Assembly (NCBI GenBank): GCA_902624105.1
Contig: CACNWH010000002.1
Location: 1 to 64,000 of the forward strand
Length of the DNA: 64,000 nucleotides
Origin: an uncultured Prochlorococcus sp.
GTDB lineage: Bacteria; Cyanobacteriota; Cyanobacteriia; PCC-6307; Cyanobiaceae
Direction: 5' to 3'
In this document: positions 10,659-19,469 of the stretch, one piece after another
Layout of the letters: each line of letters opens with the position of its first letter
Position numbering within the stretch: position 1 is the first letter of the stretch
Made by a program: the position numbers and the translations under genes
The notes under the pieces: model-generated
What the model saw: only the letters and a program-made list of their open reading frames with translations
Database searches by the model: none
What the model was told of the DNA's origin: nothing

Positions 10659-10817
10659 TTAATTTTTAGGCTTTGGTCCAAGTCTACCTTTACTTGAGTC
10701 TGAGTAGAAACTTGATTTTTCACCGTCACTAGTTGATATGAATAAGCCTATTAAAAAAATCGTTGGTACTCCTACAAAAAGTAAACTTGCAACGAATCCA
10801 AAATTTGTTGTTTCCAT
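10659..10817 (-). CDS. psbM: Photosystem II reaction centre protein M
   Basis: Absent from the ORF track because it is short. The reverse complement from the ATG at 10817 encodes 52 residues. It starts METTNFGFVASLLFVGVPT, has a single transmembrane helix, and ends with a hydrophilic tail (GRLGPKPKN). The N-terminal METxxFGF and the V-P-T-x-F-L pattern are typical of PsbM, which sits at the PSII dimer interface. The tail is longer than in other cyanobacteria (about 35 aa), as I recall for Prochlorococcus. It is upstream of prmC and divergent from psbB across a 488-base spacer. Confidence 0.93.
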   Translation of the reverse strand: METTNFGFVASLLFVGVPTIFLIGLFISTSDGEKSSFYSDSSKGRLGPKPKN

Positions 10818-11305
10818 TTAAAAAAAATTAAACTGATAGATAAACTATAAACAGTTAAATGTATTTAAAGTGGAAAAATCAATAAAGAACTCAAACTCAT
10901 TAACAGTCTTAAACAATTTTTTTTGATAATCATCAAATTCTATGAATTGAAAAATTTATAAAAAATAAATTTAAATATTTTTTTCAAAATCTTATTATCT
11001 TGATTTGAATTAAAATTTGTAAATTTTAAATTTCAAAAAATTATTAAATAATTTTTACTAAATTTTGTTATTTTTTTCTTAAAAATTTGTTTTTTAGCAG
11101 CATTTACTCATGAAACTTTGAGAATTGTGACCAAAATATTAACAGATTTTCCTCCCTTATTTAGCTAAAAGCTTTTTGCAGCAGTGGTTATTAAGAATCT
11201 TACAAAATAATTTAATTAATTACAAAATCCACTGAACTAGTAAAAAAACCCTTACTATCATGATGTTTAGCTGTTAAAGCAGCATTTCTATAAAAGAATT
11301 GACCG
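10818..11305. promoter_or_regulatory. Long AT-rich divergent spacer between psbM and psbB
   Basis: 488 bases with no credible ORF, unusually long for this compact genome. It must hold the psbM (minus) and psbB (plus) promoters. TACTAT at 11253-11258 is a possible psbB -10 box, 48 bases before the ATG, with no clear -35. A 10-base direct repeat AGCAGCATTT occurs at 11096-11105 and 11278-11287, and a related GCAGCAGTGG lies between them. The repeat role is unknown. Confidence 0.5.
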
Positions 11306-12829
11306 ATGGGATTGCCCTGGTATCGAGTTCACACAGTAGTTATTAACGACCCAGGTCGTTTACTAGCTGTGCATCTCATGCATACTGCATTATTAGCCGG
11401 CTGGGCCGGCTCAATGGCCCTTTATGAATTGGCCATTTTTGACCCTTCAGACCCTGTTTTTAATCCAATGTGGAGACAGGGTATGTACGTTATGCCATTT
11501 ATGGCAAGACTAGGAATTACTAGTAGTTGGAACGGATGGGATATAACCGGAGCAACTGGCGTTGATCCAGGTTTTTGGAGTTTTGAAGGTGTGGCAGCTG
11601 CACACATTGTATTTAGCGGACTTCTGATGCTCGCTTCAATTTGGCACTGGACATACTGGGACTTAGACCTTTGGGAAGACTCAAGAACTGGTGAACCAGC
11701 CCTTGATTTACCAAGAATTTTTGGTATCCATTTACTTCTAGCAGGTTTGACATGTTTTGGATTTGGAGCATTTCATTGTGCAAACGTAGGTATTTGGGTT
11801 TCTGATCCATATGGACTAACTGGTCACGTTGAACCAGTTGCCCCTTCATGGGGTGCTGAGGGATTTAATCCCTTTAATCCAGGAGGAATAGTAGCTAATC
11901 ATATTGCTGCTGGCCTCATGGGGATTATTGGGGGGATATTCCACATTACGAACAGACCAGGAGAAAGACTCTATAAGGCTCTTAAACTTGGGAGTCTTGA
12001 AGGTGTTTTGGCGAGTGCTCTCGCAGCTGTTCTATTCGTATCATTTGTAGTTGCAGGAACTATGTGGTACGGCTCAGCAACAACACCAATTGAGCTTTTT
12101 GGGCCTACAAGATATCAATGGGATTCAAGTTATTTCAAAACAGAAATTAATAGAAGAGTCCAAACAGCTATCGATAATGGAGCTACAAAAGAAGAAGCTT
12201 ATGCTTCAATCCCTGAGAAACTTGCTTTTTATGACTATGTAGGAAATAGTCCAGCCAAAGGAGGACTTTTCAGAGTTGGAGCTCTAGTTAATGGTGATGG
12301 CTTACCAACAGGTTGGCAAGGTCATATTTCCTTCCAAGACAAAGAGGGCAATGAACTAGAAGTTAGAAGAATACCCAATTTCTTCGAAAACTTCCCAGTT
12401 ATCCTTGAAGATAAAGAAGGTAACGTCAGAGCTGATATTCCATTTAGAAGAGCAGAAGCTAAGTATTCATTCGAACAAACTGGCATTACAGCAACTATTT
12501 ATGGTGGGGATCTAAATGGTCAAACATTTACTGACCCTGCTGTTGTAAAAAGGTTAGCTAGAAAAGCTCAACTAGGTGAAGCCTTTAAATTTGATAGAGA
12601 AACCTACAAATCAGATGGTGTATTCCGAAGCTCCCCAAGAGCATGGTTCACTTATGCACATTTGTGTTTTGGTTTGCTCTTCTTATTTGGTCATTGGTGG
12701 CATGCTTCAAGAACTCTATACAGAGAAAGATTCGCAGGAATTTCTGCTGATTTTGGAGATCAAGTAGAATTTGGTCTTTTCAAGAAGCTTGGTGATGAGA
12801 CCACAAGAAGGATACCTGGAAAGGTTTAA
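11306..12829 (+). CDS. psbB: Photosystem II CP47 chlorophyll apoprotein
   Basis: A 507-aa inner antenna protein of PSII with six transmembrane helices. The N-terminus [18 protein letters not shown] is diagnostic. His residues that ligate chlorophyll occur in pairs in the helices (for example [15 protein letters not shown] and [12 protein letters not shown]). A large lumenal loop lies between helices 5 and 6, and the last helix holds [20 protein letters not shown]. The length and both ends match the family. psbT follows 23 bases downstream and both share the terminator at 12961. Confidence 0.99.
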   Translation: MGLPWYRVHTVVINDPGRLLAVHLMHTALLAGWAGSMALYELAIFDPSDPVFNPMWRQGMYVMPFMARLGITSSWNGWDITGATGVDPGFWSFEGVAAAHIVFSGLLMLASIWHWTYWDLDLWEDSRTGEPALDLPRIFGIHLLLAGLTCFGFGAFHCANVGIWVSDPYGLTGHVEPVAPSWGAEGFNPFNPGGIVANHIAAGLMGIIGGIFHITNRPGERLYKALKLGSLEGVLASALAAVLFVSFVVAGTMWYGSATTPIELFGPTRYQWDSSYFKTEINRRVQTAIDNGATKEEAYASIPEKLAFYDYVGNSPAKGGLFRVGALVNGDGLPTGWQGHISFQDKEGNELEVRRIPNFFENFPVILEDKEGNVRADIPFRRAEAKYSFEQTGITATIYGGDLNGQTFTDPAVVKRLARKAQLGEAFKFDRETYKSDGVFRSSPRAWFTYAHLCFGLLFLFGHWWHASRTLYRERFAGISADFGDQVEFGLFKKLGDETTRRIPGKV

Positions 12830-12852
12830 TTAACATTATTTAATTTTTTCTC

Positions 12853-12957
12853 ATGGAAGCATTTGCTTACGTACTAATTTTAACTCTCGCAGTAGTTACC
12901 TTATTCTTTGCTGTCGCTTTTAGAGATCCTCCTAAATGGGATCAAAAAGATAGGTAA
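12853..12957 (+). CDS. psbT: Photosystem II reaction centre protein T
   Basis: A 34-residue protein missing from the track. It begins [19 protein letters not shown], a single membrane helix with the canonical PsbT start, and ends [12 protein letters not shown]. PsbT sits near the PSII dimer interface and helps in recovery of the acceptor side after photodamage. It is cotranscribed with psbB, which is the universal order, and is followed within 4 bases by a strong terminator. Confidence 0.97.
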   Translation: MEAFAYVLILTLAVVTLFFAVAFRDPPKWDQKDR

Positions 12958-12960
12958 AAA

Positions 12961-12997
12961 AAAACCTCACTTAAAATCTAAGTGAGGTTTTTTTTTT
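12961..12997 (+). terminator. Rho-independent terminator of psbB-psbT
   Basis: Inverted repeat AAAACCTCACTTA / TAAGTGAGGTTTT (13-bp stem) with a 5-base loop, followed directly by a run of T residues. This is the textbook arrangement and one of the few strong terminators in the window. Confidence 0.93.
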
Positions 12998-13061
12998 GCG
13001 AAGCTTTTCATTAGGTTTAAAATTTACTAGTATTAGGGTTATGGCTCCTTTATTTGACTAG

Positions 13062-13541
13062 ATGCAGTGTCCAAATTGTCAAAATACAGATAGCAGAGTT
13101 TTAGAATCTAGATCTGCTGACACTGGTAAAAGTGTTAGGAGGAGAAGAGAATGTTTAAATTGCAGTTCAAGATTTACTACCTATGAAAGAATTGAATCAA
13201 TGCCAATAGTAGTAATAAAGAAAGATGGAAGTAGAGAACTTTTCAATAAAGATAAACTAATCAGAGGGATATCTCGCGCATGTGAGAAAACAACATTTTC
13301 AAGTGAGTCCATACTAAATTTTGTCGACTCCATAGAATCACATATTATTCAAGATTCAAATAAAGTTATTAAATCCTCGGAGATTGGAGAATTAATACTT
13401 GATAATCTACGGAATGCAAATGAGGTTGCCTATATAAGATTTGCTTCAGTGTATAGAAAATTTAATGGCGTAAAGGATTTTGTTGCAACTCTACAATCCT
13501 TAAAAAGTGCTTCCAAGAACGAATTAGCTTCAATACTCTAA
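13062..13541 (+). CDS. nrdR: Transcriptional repressor NrdR
   Basis: A 159-aa zinc-ribbon/ATP-cone repressor of ribonucleotide reductase genes that senses ATP/dATP. The zinc ligands are C3, C6, C31 and C34 (MQCPNC and ECLNC). The ATP-cone follows from about residue 49, with [17 protein letters not shown] and later [12 protein letters not shown]. The length is typical. It lies alone between the psbB-psbT terminator and rps1. I did not find a clear NrdR box in the window, so the RNR target is presumably elsewhere. Confidence 0.96.
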   Translation: MQCPNCQNTDSRVLESRSADTGKSVRRRRECLNCSSRFTTYERIESMPIVVIKKDGSRELFNKDKLIRGISRACEKTTFSSESILNFVDSIESHIIQDSNKVIKSSEIGELILDNLRNANEVAYIRFASVYRKFNGVKDFVATLQSLKSASKNELASIL

Positions 13542-13580
13542 AATTAAGCATATTAAAGTGTAGAATGTTTAAGCGATATT

Positions 13581-13633
13581 GGTGTATTTATATTGCAGGC
13601 TGAATACACCCCCTCTCATACTACCTTTGGTAG
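13581..13633 (+). promoter_or_regulatory. Structured leader of rps1 (two stem-loops)
   Basis: The 106-base gap before rps1 holds a perfect 8-bp stem GGTGTATT/AATACACC (13581-13588 and 13603-13610) with a 14-base loop containing GCAGGCTG. A second stem CTACC/GGTAG (13621-13633) has a 3-base loop and ends 14 bases before the ATG. A C-rich tract lies between them. The placement suggests translational control of S1, possibly by S1 itself as known in E. coli; that is inference. Confidence 0.5.
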
Positions 13634-13647
13634 ACTGCTAAAATCAA

Positions 13648-14742
13648 ATGAACGAAAATTCTCACGAGACATCAACAGAGACAACTGATGAAGTTAAAAC
13701 ATTAGATGTAAAAGAGGATGAAACAAACCCAGGGATCACTGAGAGTCCTGTATTAACAAATAAAGATATAGATATACCTTCTGCAGACGTATCCTCCAGT
13801 AGAAGAAATAATGATTTAGAGAATGCTGGTTTTACTCAAGAGGAATTTGCTTCTTTATTGGGAAAGTATGACTATAATTTCAAGCCAGGAGATCTTGTAA
13901 AAGGAACAGTTTTCGCTCTCGAACCAAAGGGTGCGATGATAGATATCGGAGCAAAAACCGCAGCATTCATGCCAATGCAAGAAGTCTCTATAAATAGAGT
14001 CGAGGGATTAAGTGATGTATTACAACCCTCTGAGTCAAGAGAATTCTTCATAATGACTGAAGAGAATGAGGATGGCCAGCTTGCACTATCAATCAGAAGA
14101 ATTGAGTATCAGAGGGCTTGGGAAAGAGTTAGACAATTACAAAAAGAAGATGCCACTATTTATTCTGAAGTTTTTGCAACAAATAGAGGTGGCGCATTAG
14201 TAAGAGTAGAAGGTTTAAGAGGTTTTATACCTGGATCTCATATTAGTGCACGTAAGATAAAAGAAGACCTTGAGGGAGAATATTTGCCATTAAAATTCTT
14301 AGAGGTTGATGAAGAAAGAAACCGTTTAGTACTCAGCCATAGAAGAGCCTTGGTTGAGAAGAAAATGAATAGATTAGAAGTGGGCGAAGTAGTTGTGGGA
14401 TCAGTGAAAGGAATTAAACCTTATGGAGCATTTATAGATATTGGTGGTGTAAGTGGACTTCTTCATATCTCTGAAATTAGTCATGAGCATATTGAAACTC
14501 CACATAATGTTCTAAACGTTAATGATCAAATGAAAGTTATGATAATAGATTTAGATTCTGAGAGAGGGAGAATTTCACTATCTACAAAAGCTTTAGAACC
14601 TGAACCAGGTGATATGCTCACAGACCCGCAAAAAGTCTTCAATAAAGCAGAAGAGATGGCTGCAAAATACAAGCAAATGTTATTTGAACAAACAGATGAA
14701 AATGAAGAGCAGCTAGCTACAGCAATTCCAGAGAATGAATAA
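13648..14742 (+). CDS. rps1: 30S ribosomal protein S1
   Basis: A 364-aa RNA-binding ribosomal protein that helps mRNA binding at initiation. An acidic, Ser/Thr-rich N-terminal extension (about 70 residues) precedes three S1 OB-fold domains: GDLVKGTVFALEPKGAMIDIG, then the EVFATNRGGALVRVEGLRGFIPGSH repeat, then GEVVVGSVKGIKPYGAFIDIG. The third repeat is closest to the consensus (GLLHISEISHEH). Three domains is the chloroplast/cyanobacterial form, shorter than the six-domain E. coli protein. The leader contains hairpins (separate entry). Confidence 0.93.
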   Translation: MNENSHETSTETTDEVKTLDVKEDETNPGITESPVLTNKDIDIPSADVSSSRRNNDLENAGFTQEEFASLLGKYDYNFKPGDLVKGTVFALEPKGAMIDIGAKTAAFMPMQEVSINRVEGLSDVLQPSESREFFIMTEENEDGQLALSIRRIEYQRAWERVRQLQKEDATIYSEVFATNRGGALVRVEGLRGFIPGSHISARKIKEDLEGEYLPLKFLEVDEERNRLVLSHRRALVEKKMNRLEVGEVVVGSVKGIKPYGAFIDIGGVSGLLHISEISHEHIETPHNVLNVNDQMKVMIIDLDSERGRISLSTKALEPEPGDMLTDPQKVFNKAEEMAAKYKQMLFEQTDENEEQLATAIPENE

Positions 14743-14894
14743 TCAATATTAAATTATCTTAATTAATAGATGATTATTTAAAGCAGATAGATTTTAGATC
14801 TAATTTAAATACATTAAAATCATTAAAATAAACATTAATACATTAATAGTATTTATCAATTTTGTTAACCTGACCTATATGAGTAAATAATGAG

Positions 14895-16145
14895 ATGAGC
14901 AACTTTGTCTTCACTTCTGAATCAGTTACAGAAGGTCATCCAGATAAAATATGTGATCAAATAAGTGATGCAGTTCTTGATGCTCTTCTCTACCAAGATC
15001 CATCCAGCAGAGTGGCATGTGAGACGGTTGTTAATACAGGTCTTTGTCTCTTAACAGGAGAAATTACAACTAAAGCGAAAGTTGATTACATCAAAATCGC
15101 AAGAAATGTTATTGATCAAATTGGGTATAGAGGTTTTAAGGCGGGCGGCTTTGAGGCAAATAGCTGTGCCGTTTTGGTAGCATTAGATGAACAGTCTCCT
15201 GACATCGCGCAAGGAGTAGATGAGGCTGACGATAATAACGAGGATACCAAGAATAATATTGGGGCTGGGGATCAGGGAATAATGTTTGGTTATGCTTGCG
15301 ATGAAACGCCGGAGCTAATGCCTCTGCCAATTAGCTTGGCGCATAGACTAGCTAGACAACTATCAAAAATTAGACATGAAAATATTCTTAACTACCTCTT
15401 GCCTGATGGAAAAACTCAAGTCAGTGTTAATTATCAAGATGATAAACCAGAATCAATTAATACAATTTTGATTTCTACACAACACTTATCTGAAGTAGAA
15501 GGATTAACAAATGAAAAAGAAATAAGAGAAAAAATAACCCAAGATCTTTGGGACAATGTAGTACTACCAGCTACTCATGACTTAGAGATAAAACCTCAGA
15601 AAGAAAAGACAAGATTTCTTGTTAACCCTACAGGGAAATTTGTAGTAGGAGGGCCTCAGGGTGATGCGGGGTTGACTGGTAGAAAAATTATTGTTGATAC
15701 TTATGGTGGGTATGCTAGGCATGGTGGTGGAGCCTTCTCAGGTAAAGATCCTACAAAAGTTGATAGATCAGCTGCATACGCTGCAAGATACGTTGCGAAA
15801 TCAATTGTTAAAGCAAAATTTGCCAAAAAAGCCGAAGTTCAATTAAGTTATGCAATTGGTGTAGCTAATCCAATATCAATACTTATAGAAACTTTTGGAA
15901 CTGGAATATATTCTCAATCTGACTTGATTGAAATTATTAAAAATAATTTTGATCTAAGACCTGCCTCAATTCTGGAGGAATTTGATTTAAGAAATTTACC
16001 TAAGAAAATGGGCGGTGAATTTTTTGTTAAAACTGCAGCTTATGGACATTTTGGTAGAGATGATTTATCTTTACCGTGGGAAAATGTAGATGAGAAAGTA
16101 ATAGATTTAATAAACTCTGCTGGAAATTACTCAAAAATTATTTAA
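14895..16145 (+). CDS. metK: S-adenosylmethionine synthetase
   Basis: A 416-aa cytosolic enzyme making SAM from methionine and ATP. It has the N-terminal [23 protein letters not shown] (ATP and Mg binding), [12 protein letters not shown], and [22 protein letters not shown] near the active-site loop. The length is typical or slightly long. No SAM riboswitch fold is evident in the 152-base AT-rich upstream region. The stop overlaps the next gene's ATG by one base (TAATG), indicating translational coupling with the FGGY kinase. Confidence 0.98.
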   Translation: MSNFVFTSESVTEGHPDKICDQISDAVLDALLYQDPSSRVACETVVNTGLCLLTGEITTKAKVDYIKIARNVIDQIGYRGFKAGGFEANSCAVLVALDEQSPDIAQGVDEADDNNEDTKNNIGAGDQGIMFGYACDETPELMPLPISLAHRLARQLSKIRHENILNYLLPDGKTQVSVNYQDDKPESINTILISTQHLSEVEGLTNEKEIREKITQDLWDNVVLPATHDLEIKPQKEKTRFLVNPTGKFVVGGPQGDAGLTGRKIIVDTYGGYARHGGGAFSGKDPTKVDRSAAYAARYVAKSIVKAKFAKKAEVQLSYAIGVANPISILIETFGTGIYSQSDLIEIIKNNFDLRPASILEEFDLRNLPKKMGGEFFVKTAAYGHFGRDDLSLPWENVDEKVIDLINSAGNYSKII

Positions 16146-17377
16146 TGACTAATGAATATTTTGGGGGCTTAGATTTTGGATCTAGCGGAGCCAGAATATC
16201 TATCATCAATAATTCAGAAGAAATCATCTTTGATGATTCTTGTACTTATGATTATGAATTTAAGAATCCAGAAGGATGGATAAATTCCTGCATTAAATTA
16301 TTTAAAGGAATACCAACTCAAATAAAAATAAATTTATCAAGATTATCTATTTCTGGGACTTCAGGAACTCTAGTACCTTGTGGATCAAATGGCATTATCT
16401 TAGGAAATTCGATACCTTATAACGAAGCGTGCACTACAAATTCTAAAAAACTAAATTTAATTGCTGGAGAAAATAAATTCTTAAATAACCCATATAGTAG
16501 TTTGGCAAAAGCGATTAAATTAATCGATATATTTGGTGAAGATATTATTTTAAGGCATCAATCCGACTGGATATCAGGATGGTTTTTAAATGATTGGAGC
16601 TACGGGGAAGAAGGTAATAATATAAAACTAGGTTGGAATATTGCGAGCAAATCATGGCCTGCAAGTTTTGACTCATTTTCTTTAAAAAAATCACTCCCAT
16701 TAATAAAAAAAAGTGGAAGTTTTTTAGGTAAAATTAATCAATCAATCGCAAGTTTACTTGGAATAAGTGAGCATCTTTTACTAATTTCTGGAACAACTGA
16801 TTCAAATGCAGCATTTATAGCTGCTCAGGTAAAAGAAAATGAGGGATTAACAATCTTAGGTACGACAATTGTTTTAAAGCAAATAATTAAAAAAACCTTT
16901 AGCCACCCTGGGATTACAATGCATAGAGTTAATGGTAATTGGATTTGTGGTGGATCTTCTAATGCTGGCTGTGGAGTTTTATCAAAATTTTTCTCTGATT
17001 TAGAAATTAAAGAATTAAGTCAACAAATAAATCCAAGAAAAAAAACACATCTCAATTATCTTCCTTTAAACTCTCAGGGAGAAAGGTTCCCCAGCAATGA
17101 TCCATACTTAAAGCCAATAATTAAACCAAGACCTGTTAGTGATGCATTATTTCTACATGGTTTACTTGAAGGTTTAGCTAAGATTGAATTAAAAGGATGG
17201 CGAAAACTTAAAGATTTTTCAGGATATTTTCCAAAAAAAATTATTACGATAGGAGGTGGTTCAAAAAACGCCCAGTGGAAATCAATAAGAGAAAAAACAC
17301 TTAAAATCCCTGTAATAAATTCAAATAAATCAACTGCATTTGGATCAGCACTTATTGCCTTAAACGCTGATTTTTAG
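16145..17377 (+). CDS. FGGY-family carbohydrate kinase
   Basis: A 410-aa member of the ASKHA kinase superfamily. The N-terminal phosphate-1 loop is GGLDFGSSGARISI, the middle has GTTDSNAAFIAAQ, and the C-terminal adenosine region has TIGGGSKNAQWKSI. It is shorter than xylulokinase or glycerol kinase (about 480-500 aa), as in the compact cyanobacterial xylulose/ribulose-kinase-like group. The sugar substrate cannot be assigned from sequence. It is translationally coupled to metK (1-base overlap), although no metabolic link is obvious. It is followed by tRNA-Phe. Confidence 0.83.
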   Translation: MTNEYFGGLDFGSSGARISIINNSEEIIFDDSCTYDYEFKNPEGWINSCIKLFKGIPTQIKINLSRLSISGTSGTLVPCGSNGIILGNSIPYNEACTTNSKKLNLIAGENKFLNNPYSSLAKAIKLIDIFGEDIILRHQSDWISGWFLNDWSYGEEGNNIKLGWNIASKSWPASFDSFSLKKSLPLIKKSGSFLGKINQSIASLLGISEHLLLISGTTDSNAAFIAAQVKENEGLTILGTTIVLKQIIKKTFSHPGITMHRVNGNWICGGSSNAGCGVLSKFFSDLEIKELSQQINPRKKTHLNYLPLNSQGERFPSNDPYLKPIIKPRPVSDALFLHGLLEGLAKIELKGWRKLKDFSGYFPKKIITIGGGSKNAQWKSIREKTLKIPVINSNKSTAFGSALIALNADF

Positions 17378-17487
17378 AATTTTTTGTCAATCCATTATCT
17401 AATTTTTCTTCAAATAAACATAATTTACAAACAATTTATTGAGATGGGGTTCCGCAAATTACATTCACTATCTAAAGTATTAATAGA

Positions 17488-17560
17488 GCCGGGATAGCTC
17501 AGTTGGTAGAGCAGGCGACTGAAAATCGCCGTGTCCCCAGTTCAAATCTGGGTCCTGGCA
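17488..17560 (+). tRNA. tRNA-Phe (anticodon GAA)
   Basis: 73-base cloverleaf. The acceptor GCCGGGA pairs with TCCTGGC (one G-T). The D arm is GCTC-AGTTGGTA-GAGC, the anticodon stem-loop is GGCGA-CTGAAAA-TCGCC with GAA, and the T arm is CCCAG-TTCAAAT-CTGGG. The discriminator is A. The next bases are CCT, so a full CCA is not encoded. A terminator follows 33 bases later. Confidence 0.97.
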
Positions 17561-17870
17561 CCTCTATTCTTTATATGAATGGGGACAAATTAGCACTCCT
17601 TAGGGAGTGCTTTTTTGTTGGAAAGAGTGTATTTGCAAGGGGTCTAAGAAGACAAAATATACACTTAAAAGGTATAAAAGGGCATCTTACTGAGAATATT
17701 TTTGGGAATATTATTAAAATGTTAATTGACTCAAAAAGTATCTATTAATATAGTCCCCAGAACTAACATTACAATTTGTTTTCAAAAATATTGACTCATC
17801 AGCACAAATCATCATTTAAAATACATAAAAAATTCACAAAAATTAGAATTTTTTTTCAAAAGAAAATTAA
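17561..17870. other. Intergenic region after tRNA-Phe
   Basis: 310 bases holding one terminator (17593-17616) and no credible gene. The track ORF at 17503-17748 begins inside the tRNA and is spurious. Beyond the terminator I see only AT-rich sequence. Only an 8-base match to the tRNA 3' part (GTCCCCAG near 17754) recurs, which is too short to argue for an attachment site. Confidence 0.6.
17593..17616 (+). terminator. Terminator downstream of tRNA-Phe
   Basis: GCACTCC / GGAGTGC stem of 7 bp with a 4-base loop (TTAG), followed by TTTTTT. It is positioned to end the metK-kinase-tRNA-Phe transcription unit or a tRNA-only transcript. Confidence 0.88.
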
Positions 17871-18074
17871 ATGCCTAAAATTCCACCACACTTCATAATT
17901 GAGGAAGATAACAAGGTAGTATTTTTAATTAAAGGTGTATTTCCAAAACACTTAATCTTGAAGGATTACATGCCTTACTTTCCAAAAGCATTTAAAGGTA
18001 CCGTAATAAGATGCGAAGAAAGTTTCTACAAAATGAGAATTAAAGTTAATTCAAAAAATGACAAGAAAATCTAA
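17871..18074 (+). CDS. Small hypothetical protein, first of a tandem similar pair
   Basis: 67 aa, no recognised domain and no signal peptide. It begins MPKIPPHFIIEEDNKVVFLI and is rich in Lys, Phe and Pro. Its core resembles the next gene's product position by position: PHFIIEEDNKVVF against PHIVLVEKKEVYF, and YFPKAFKGTVI against HFPDDFTGIIA. The two ORFs overlap by 17 bases in different frames. The likely origin is tandem duplication. The upstream region contains a long T-run and A-rich bases but no clear Shine-Dalgarno sequence. Function unknown. Confidence 0.62.
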   Translation: MPKIPPHFIIEEDNKVVFLIKGVFPKHLILKDYMPYFPKAFKGTVIRCEESFYKMRIKVNSKNDKKI

Positions 18075-18309
18075 ATATACAGCTAAATACAAAAAAGGAA
18101 AAAGAAAAAATCCAATACCATTTCCTCACATTGTCTTAGTTGAGAAAAAAGAAGTGTATTTTCGAATAGATTCTGGTTGGCCTGCTTCACTTACCGTCAA
18201 ACCAATCATGAGAGAGCATTTTCCTGATGACTTTACAGGAATTATTGCTTCAGTTCAGACTTGGGAAAAATTAATGAGAGAATTAGATCCTAATAATAAA
18301 ATTGATTAA
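18058..18309 (+). CDS. Small hypothetical protein, second of a tandem similar pair
   Basis: 83 aa with a basic N-terminal tail (KYTAKYKKGKRKN), then a conserved-looking core (PFPHIVLVEKKEVYF, PIMREHFPDDFTGII). The core parallels the upstream 67-aa protein, and both carry an F-P-x-x-F-x-G-x-I pattern. Its ATG lies inside the last codons of the upstream gene, so translation is probably coupled. No transmembrane segment is present. The basic tail could bind nucleic acid, but that is speculation. Confidence 0.62.
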   Translation: MTRKSKYTAKYKKGKRKNPIPFPHIVLVEKKEVYFRIDSGWPASLTVKPIMREHFPDDFTGIIASVQTWEKLMRELDPNNKID

Positions 18310-18446
18310 AAATTCCCCTTAAAACTTCTAATTTAATTAATCCAAAAGGCTTAAATTATCTGTCAATAAATTATTCTTCTAAAAATCCTTCAAGACATTA
18401 AGAAGAGTTTAAGATAACTTTAGTTCACGAGCAATCCTTTTTAATT

Positions 18447-18740
18447 ATGTTTGTAAGTATAGATTTATGCTTAGTTCCAATAGGAGTTGGAACTTCCTTA
18501 TCACCCTATATTAGAGAATGCAAAAAAATTATTGAGAAGAGTAATTTAACTCATCAACTTGGGCCAAATGGAACTGCTATTGAAGGTGATTGGGAAGATG
18601 TATTTAATTGCGTAAAAAAATGCCATGAAAAAATCCATCAAAAAGGTGCTCCAAGGATATATACAACCATCAAAGTAAACACAAGAATTGACAAGTTACA
18701 AAGTTTCAAAGATAAAATAAAAAGTGTATTAGATAATTAA
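18447..18740 (+). CDS. MTH1187/YkoF-type thiamine-binding-like protein (DUF77)
   Basis: A 97-aa protein with the DUF77 signature. It has an N-terminal beta strand VSIDLCLVPIGVGTSLSPYI, then a mid-region LTHQLGPNGTAIEGDWEDVFNCVKKCHEKI, and a C-terminal IYTTIKVNTRIDK strand. Family members are small ferredoxin-like-fold proteins that form dimers or tetramers; some bind thiamine or its pyrimidine precursor. The ligand is not known here. It stands alone on the plus strand after the small tandem pair. Confidence 0.85.
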   Translation: MFVSIDLCLVPIGVGTSLSPYIRECKKIIEKSNLTHQLGPNGTAIEGDWEDVFNCVKKCHEKIHQKGAPRIYTTIKVNTRIDKLQSFKDKIKSVLDN

Positions 18741-18813
18741 ATAAGTATCTCAAAAAAACAAATAATAAAACTTTAAGATTGGATTAAGGGAATACGAGAT
18801 AAACATATTATAT

Positions 18814-19221
18814 TTACTTTTCAAAACTACAAACTTGATTGATCACACCTAGCAAAAGTTTATCGCCGTTTGGATATTTCCATTTTGCATTAATATTCTC
18901 AAATTCATTAAATTCATCTGCTCCCACAGCCACATCTCTGAAAGTCTTTTCAGTACAATTTATGTCCATTGTATAGAGAATATCTTTAGTTATATCACTT
19001 TTAGTTTTTGGAATAAATTTACTTAAAACTCTGCGAGTACCATCTTCATTAATTTGGATACTTTTTTGATCCCATACTTGCTCACCATACTTACTTCGTG
19101 GGACGCCAACCCAATTATGTGAAAGTGCATTTACTTGTACTGGAATAATATTAGTTAAAAATATCAAAAGGTAAGCAAATAAAATCTTAAAAGTATTCAA
19201 AATTAAGCAGACATTCTGCAA
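18814..19221 (-). CDS. Secreted hypothetical protein, surface-adhesin E-like fold
   Basis: 135 aa. An N-terminal hydrophobic segment of about 30 residues ending near VNALS looks like a Sec signal peptide. The mature part has a W at the start (NWVGVP), an R-V-L-S-K-F strand, then MDINCTEKTF and a C-terminal NQVCSFEK. The two cysteines could form a disulfide. The W-strand-DC-strand-C layout resembles the small Surface-Adhesin E family, but the match is by eye and weak. It is convergent with the DUF77 gene across 73 bases. Confidence 0.6.
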   Translation of the reverse strand: MQNVCLILNTFKILFAYLLIFLTNIIPVQVNALSHNWVGVPRSKYGEQVWDQKSIQINEDGTRRVLSKFIPKTKSDITKDILYTMDINCTEKTFRDVAVGADEFNEFENINAKWKYPNGDKLLLGVINQVCSFEK

Positions 19222-19469
19222 TTAGCATAGCAATTTAATTCCTGCTAAAGATAAACATAATTACAAGGAAACTTTAGCGTTAATTATAAGTAATAACAAT
19301 ATTAGAGAGACAATGATTAAAGAGATAAATTAAATTAAATAAATAAAAAGATTTATTGTGATTTTGTTTAGAAATATTTAATAGACTCTTAATCAAGATT
19401 AAAGCTATATTTACTTATGATTTAAACCTTATTGATGTTTATAAAAAAATTCAACTTAGATCTTGAGAG

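Noticed and set aside
11422-12767. Several ORFs in other frames of psbB (for example 11422-11607, 12051-12242)
   Set aside because: They are shadows of a clearly coding CP47 gene and have no independent start signals.
14743-14894. Possible SAM riboswitch upstream of metK
   Set aside because: The region is uniformly AT-rich, with none of the conserved helices I would expect.
17503-17748. 81-aa ORF starting MVEQATENRRVPSSNLGPGT
   Set aside because: Its first part is a translation of tRNA-Phe, a well-known artefact, and the rest is the terminator and AT-rich spacer.
17754-17761. Partial repeat of the tRNA-Phe 3' half (GTCCCCAG) as a possible integration site
   Set aside because: Only 8 bases match, no integrase or phage genes lie between, and the composition does not change.
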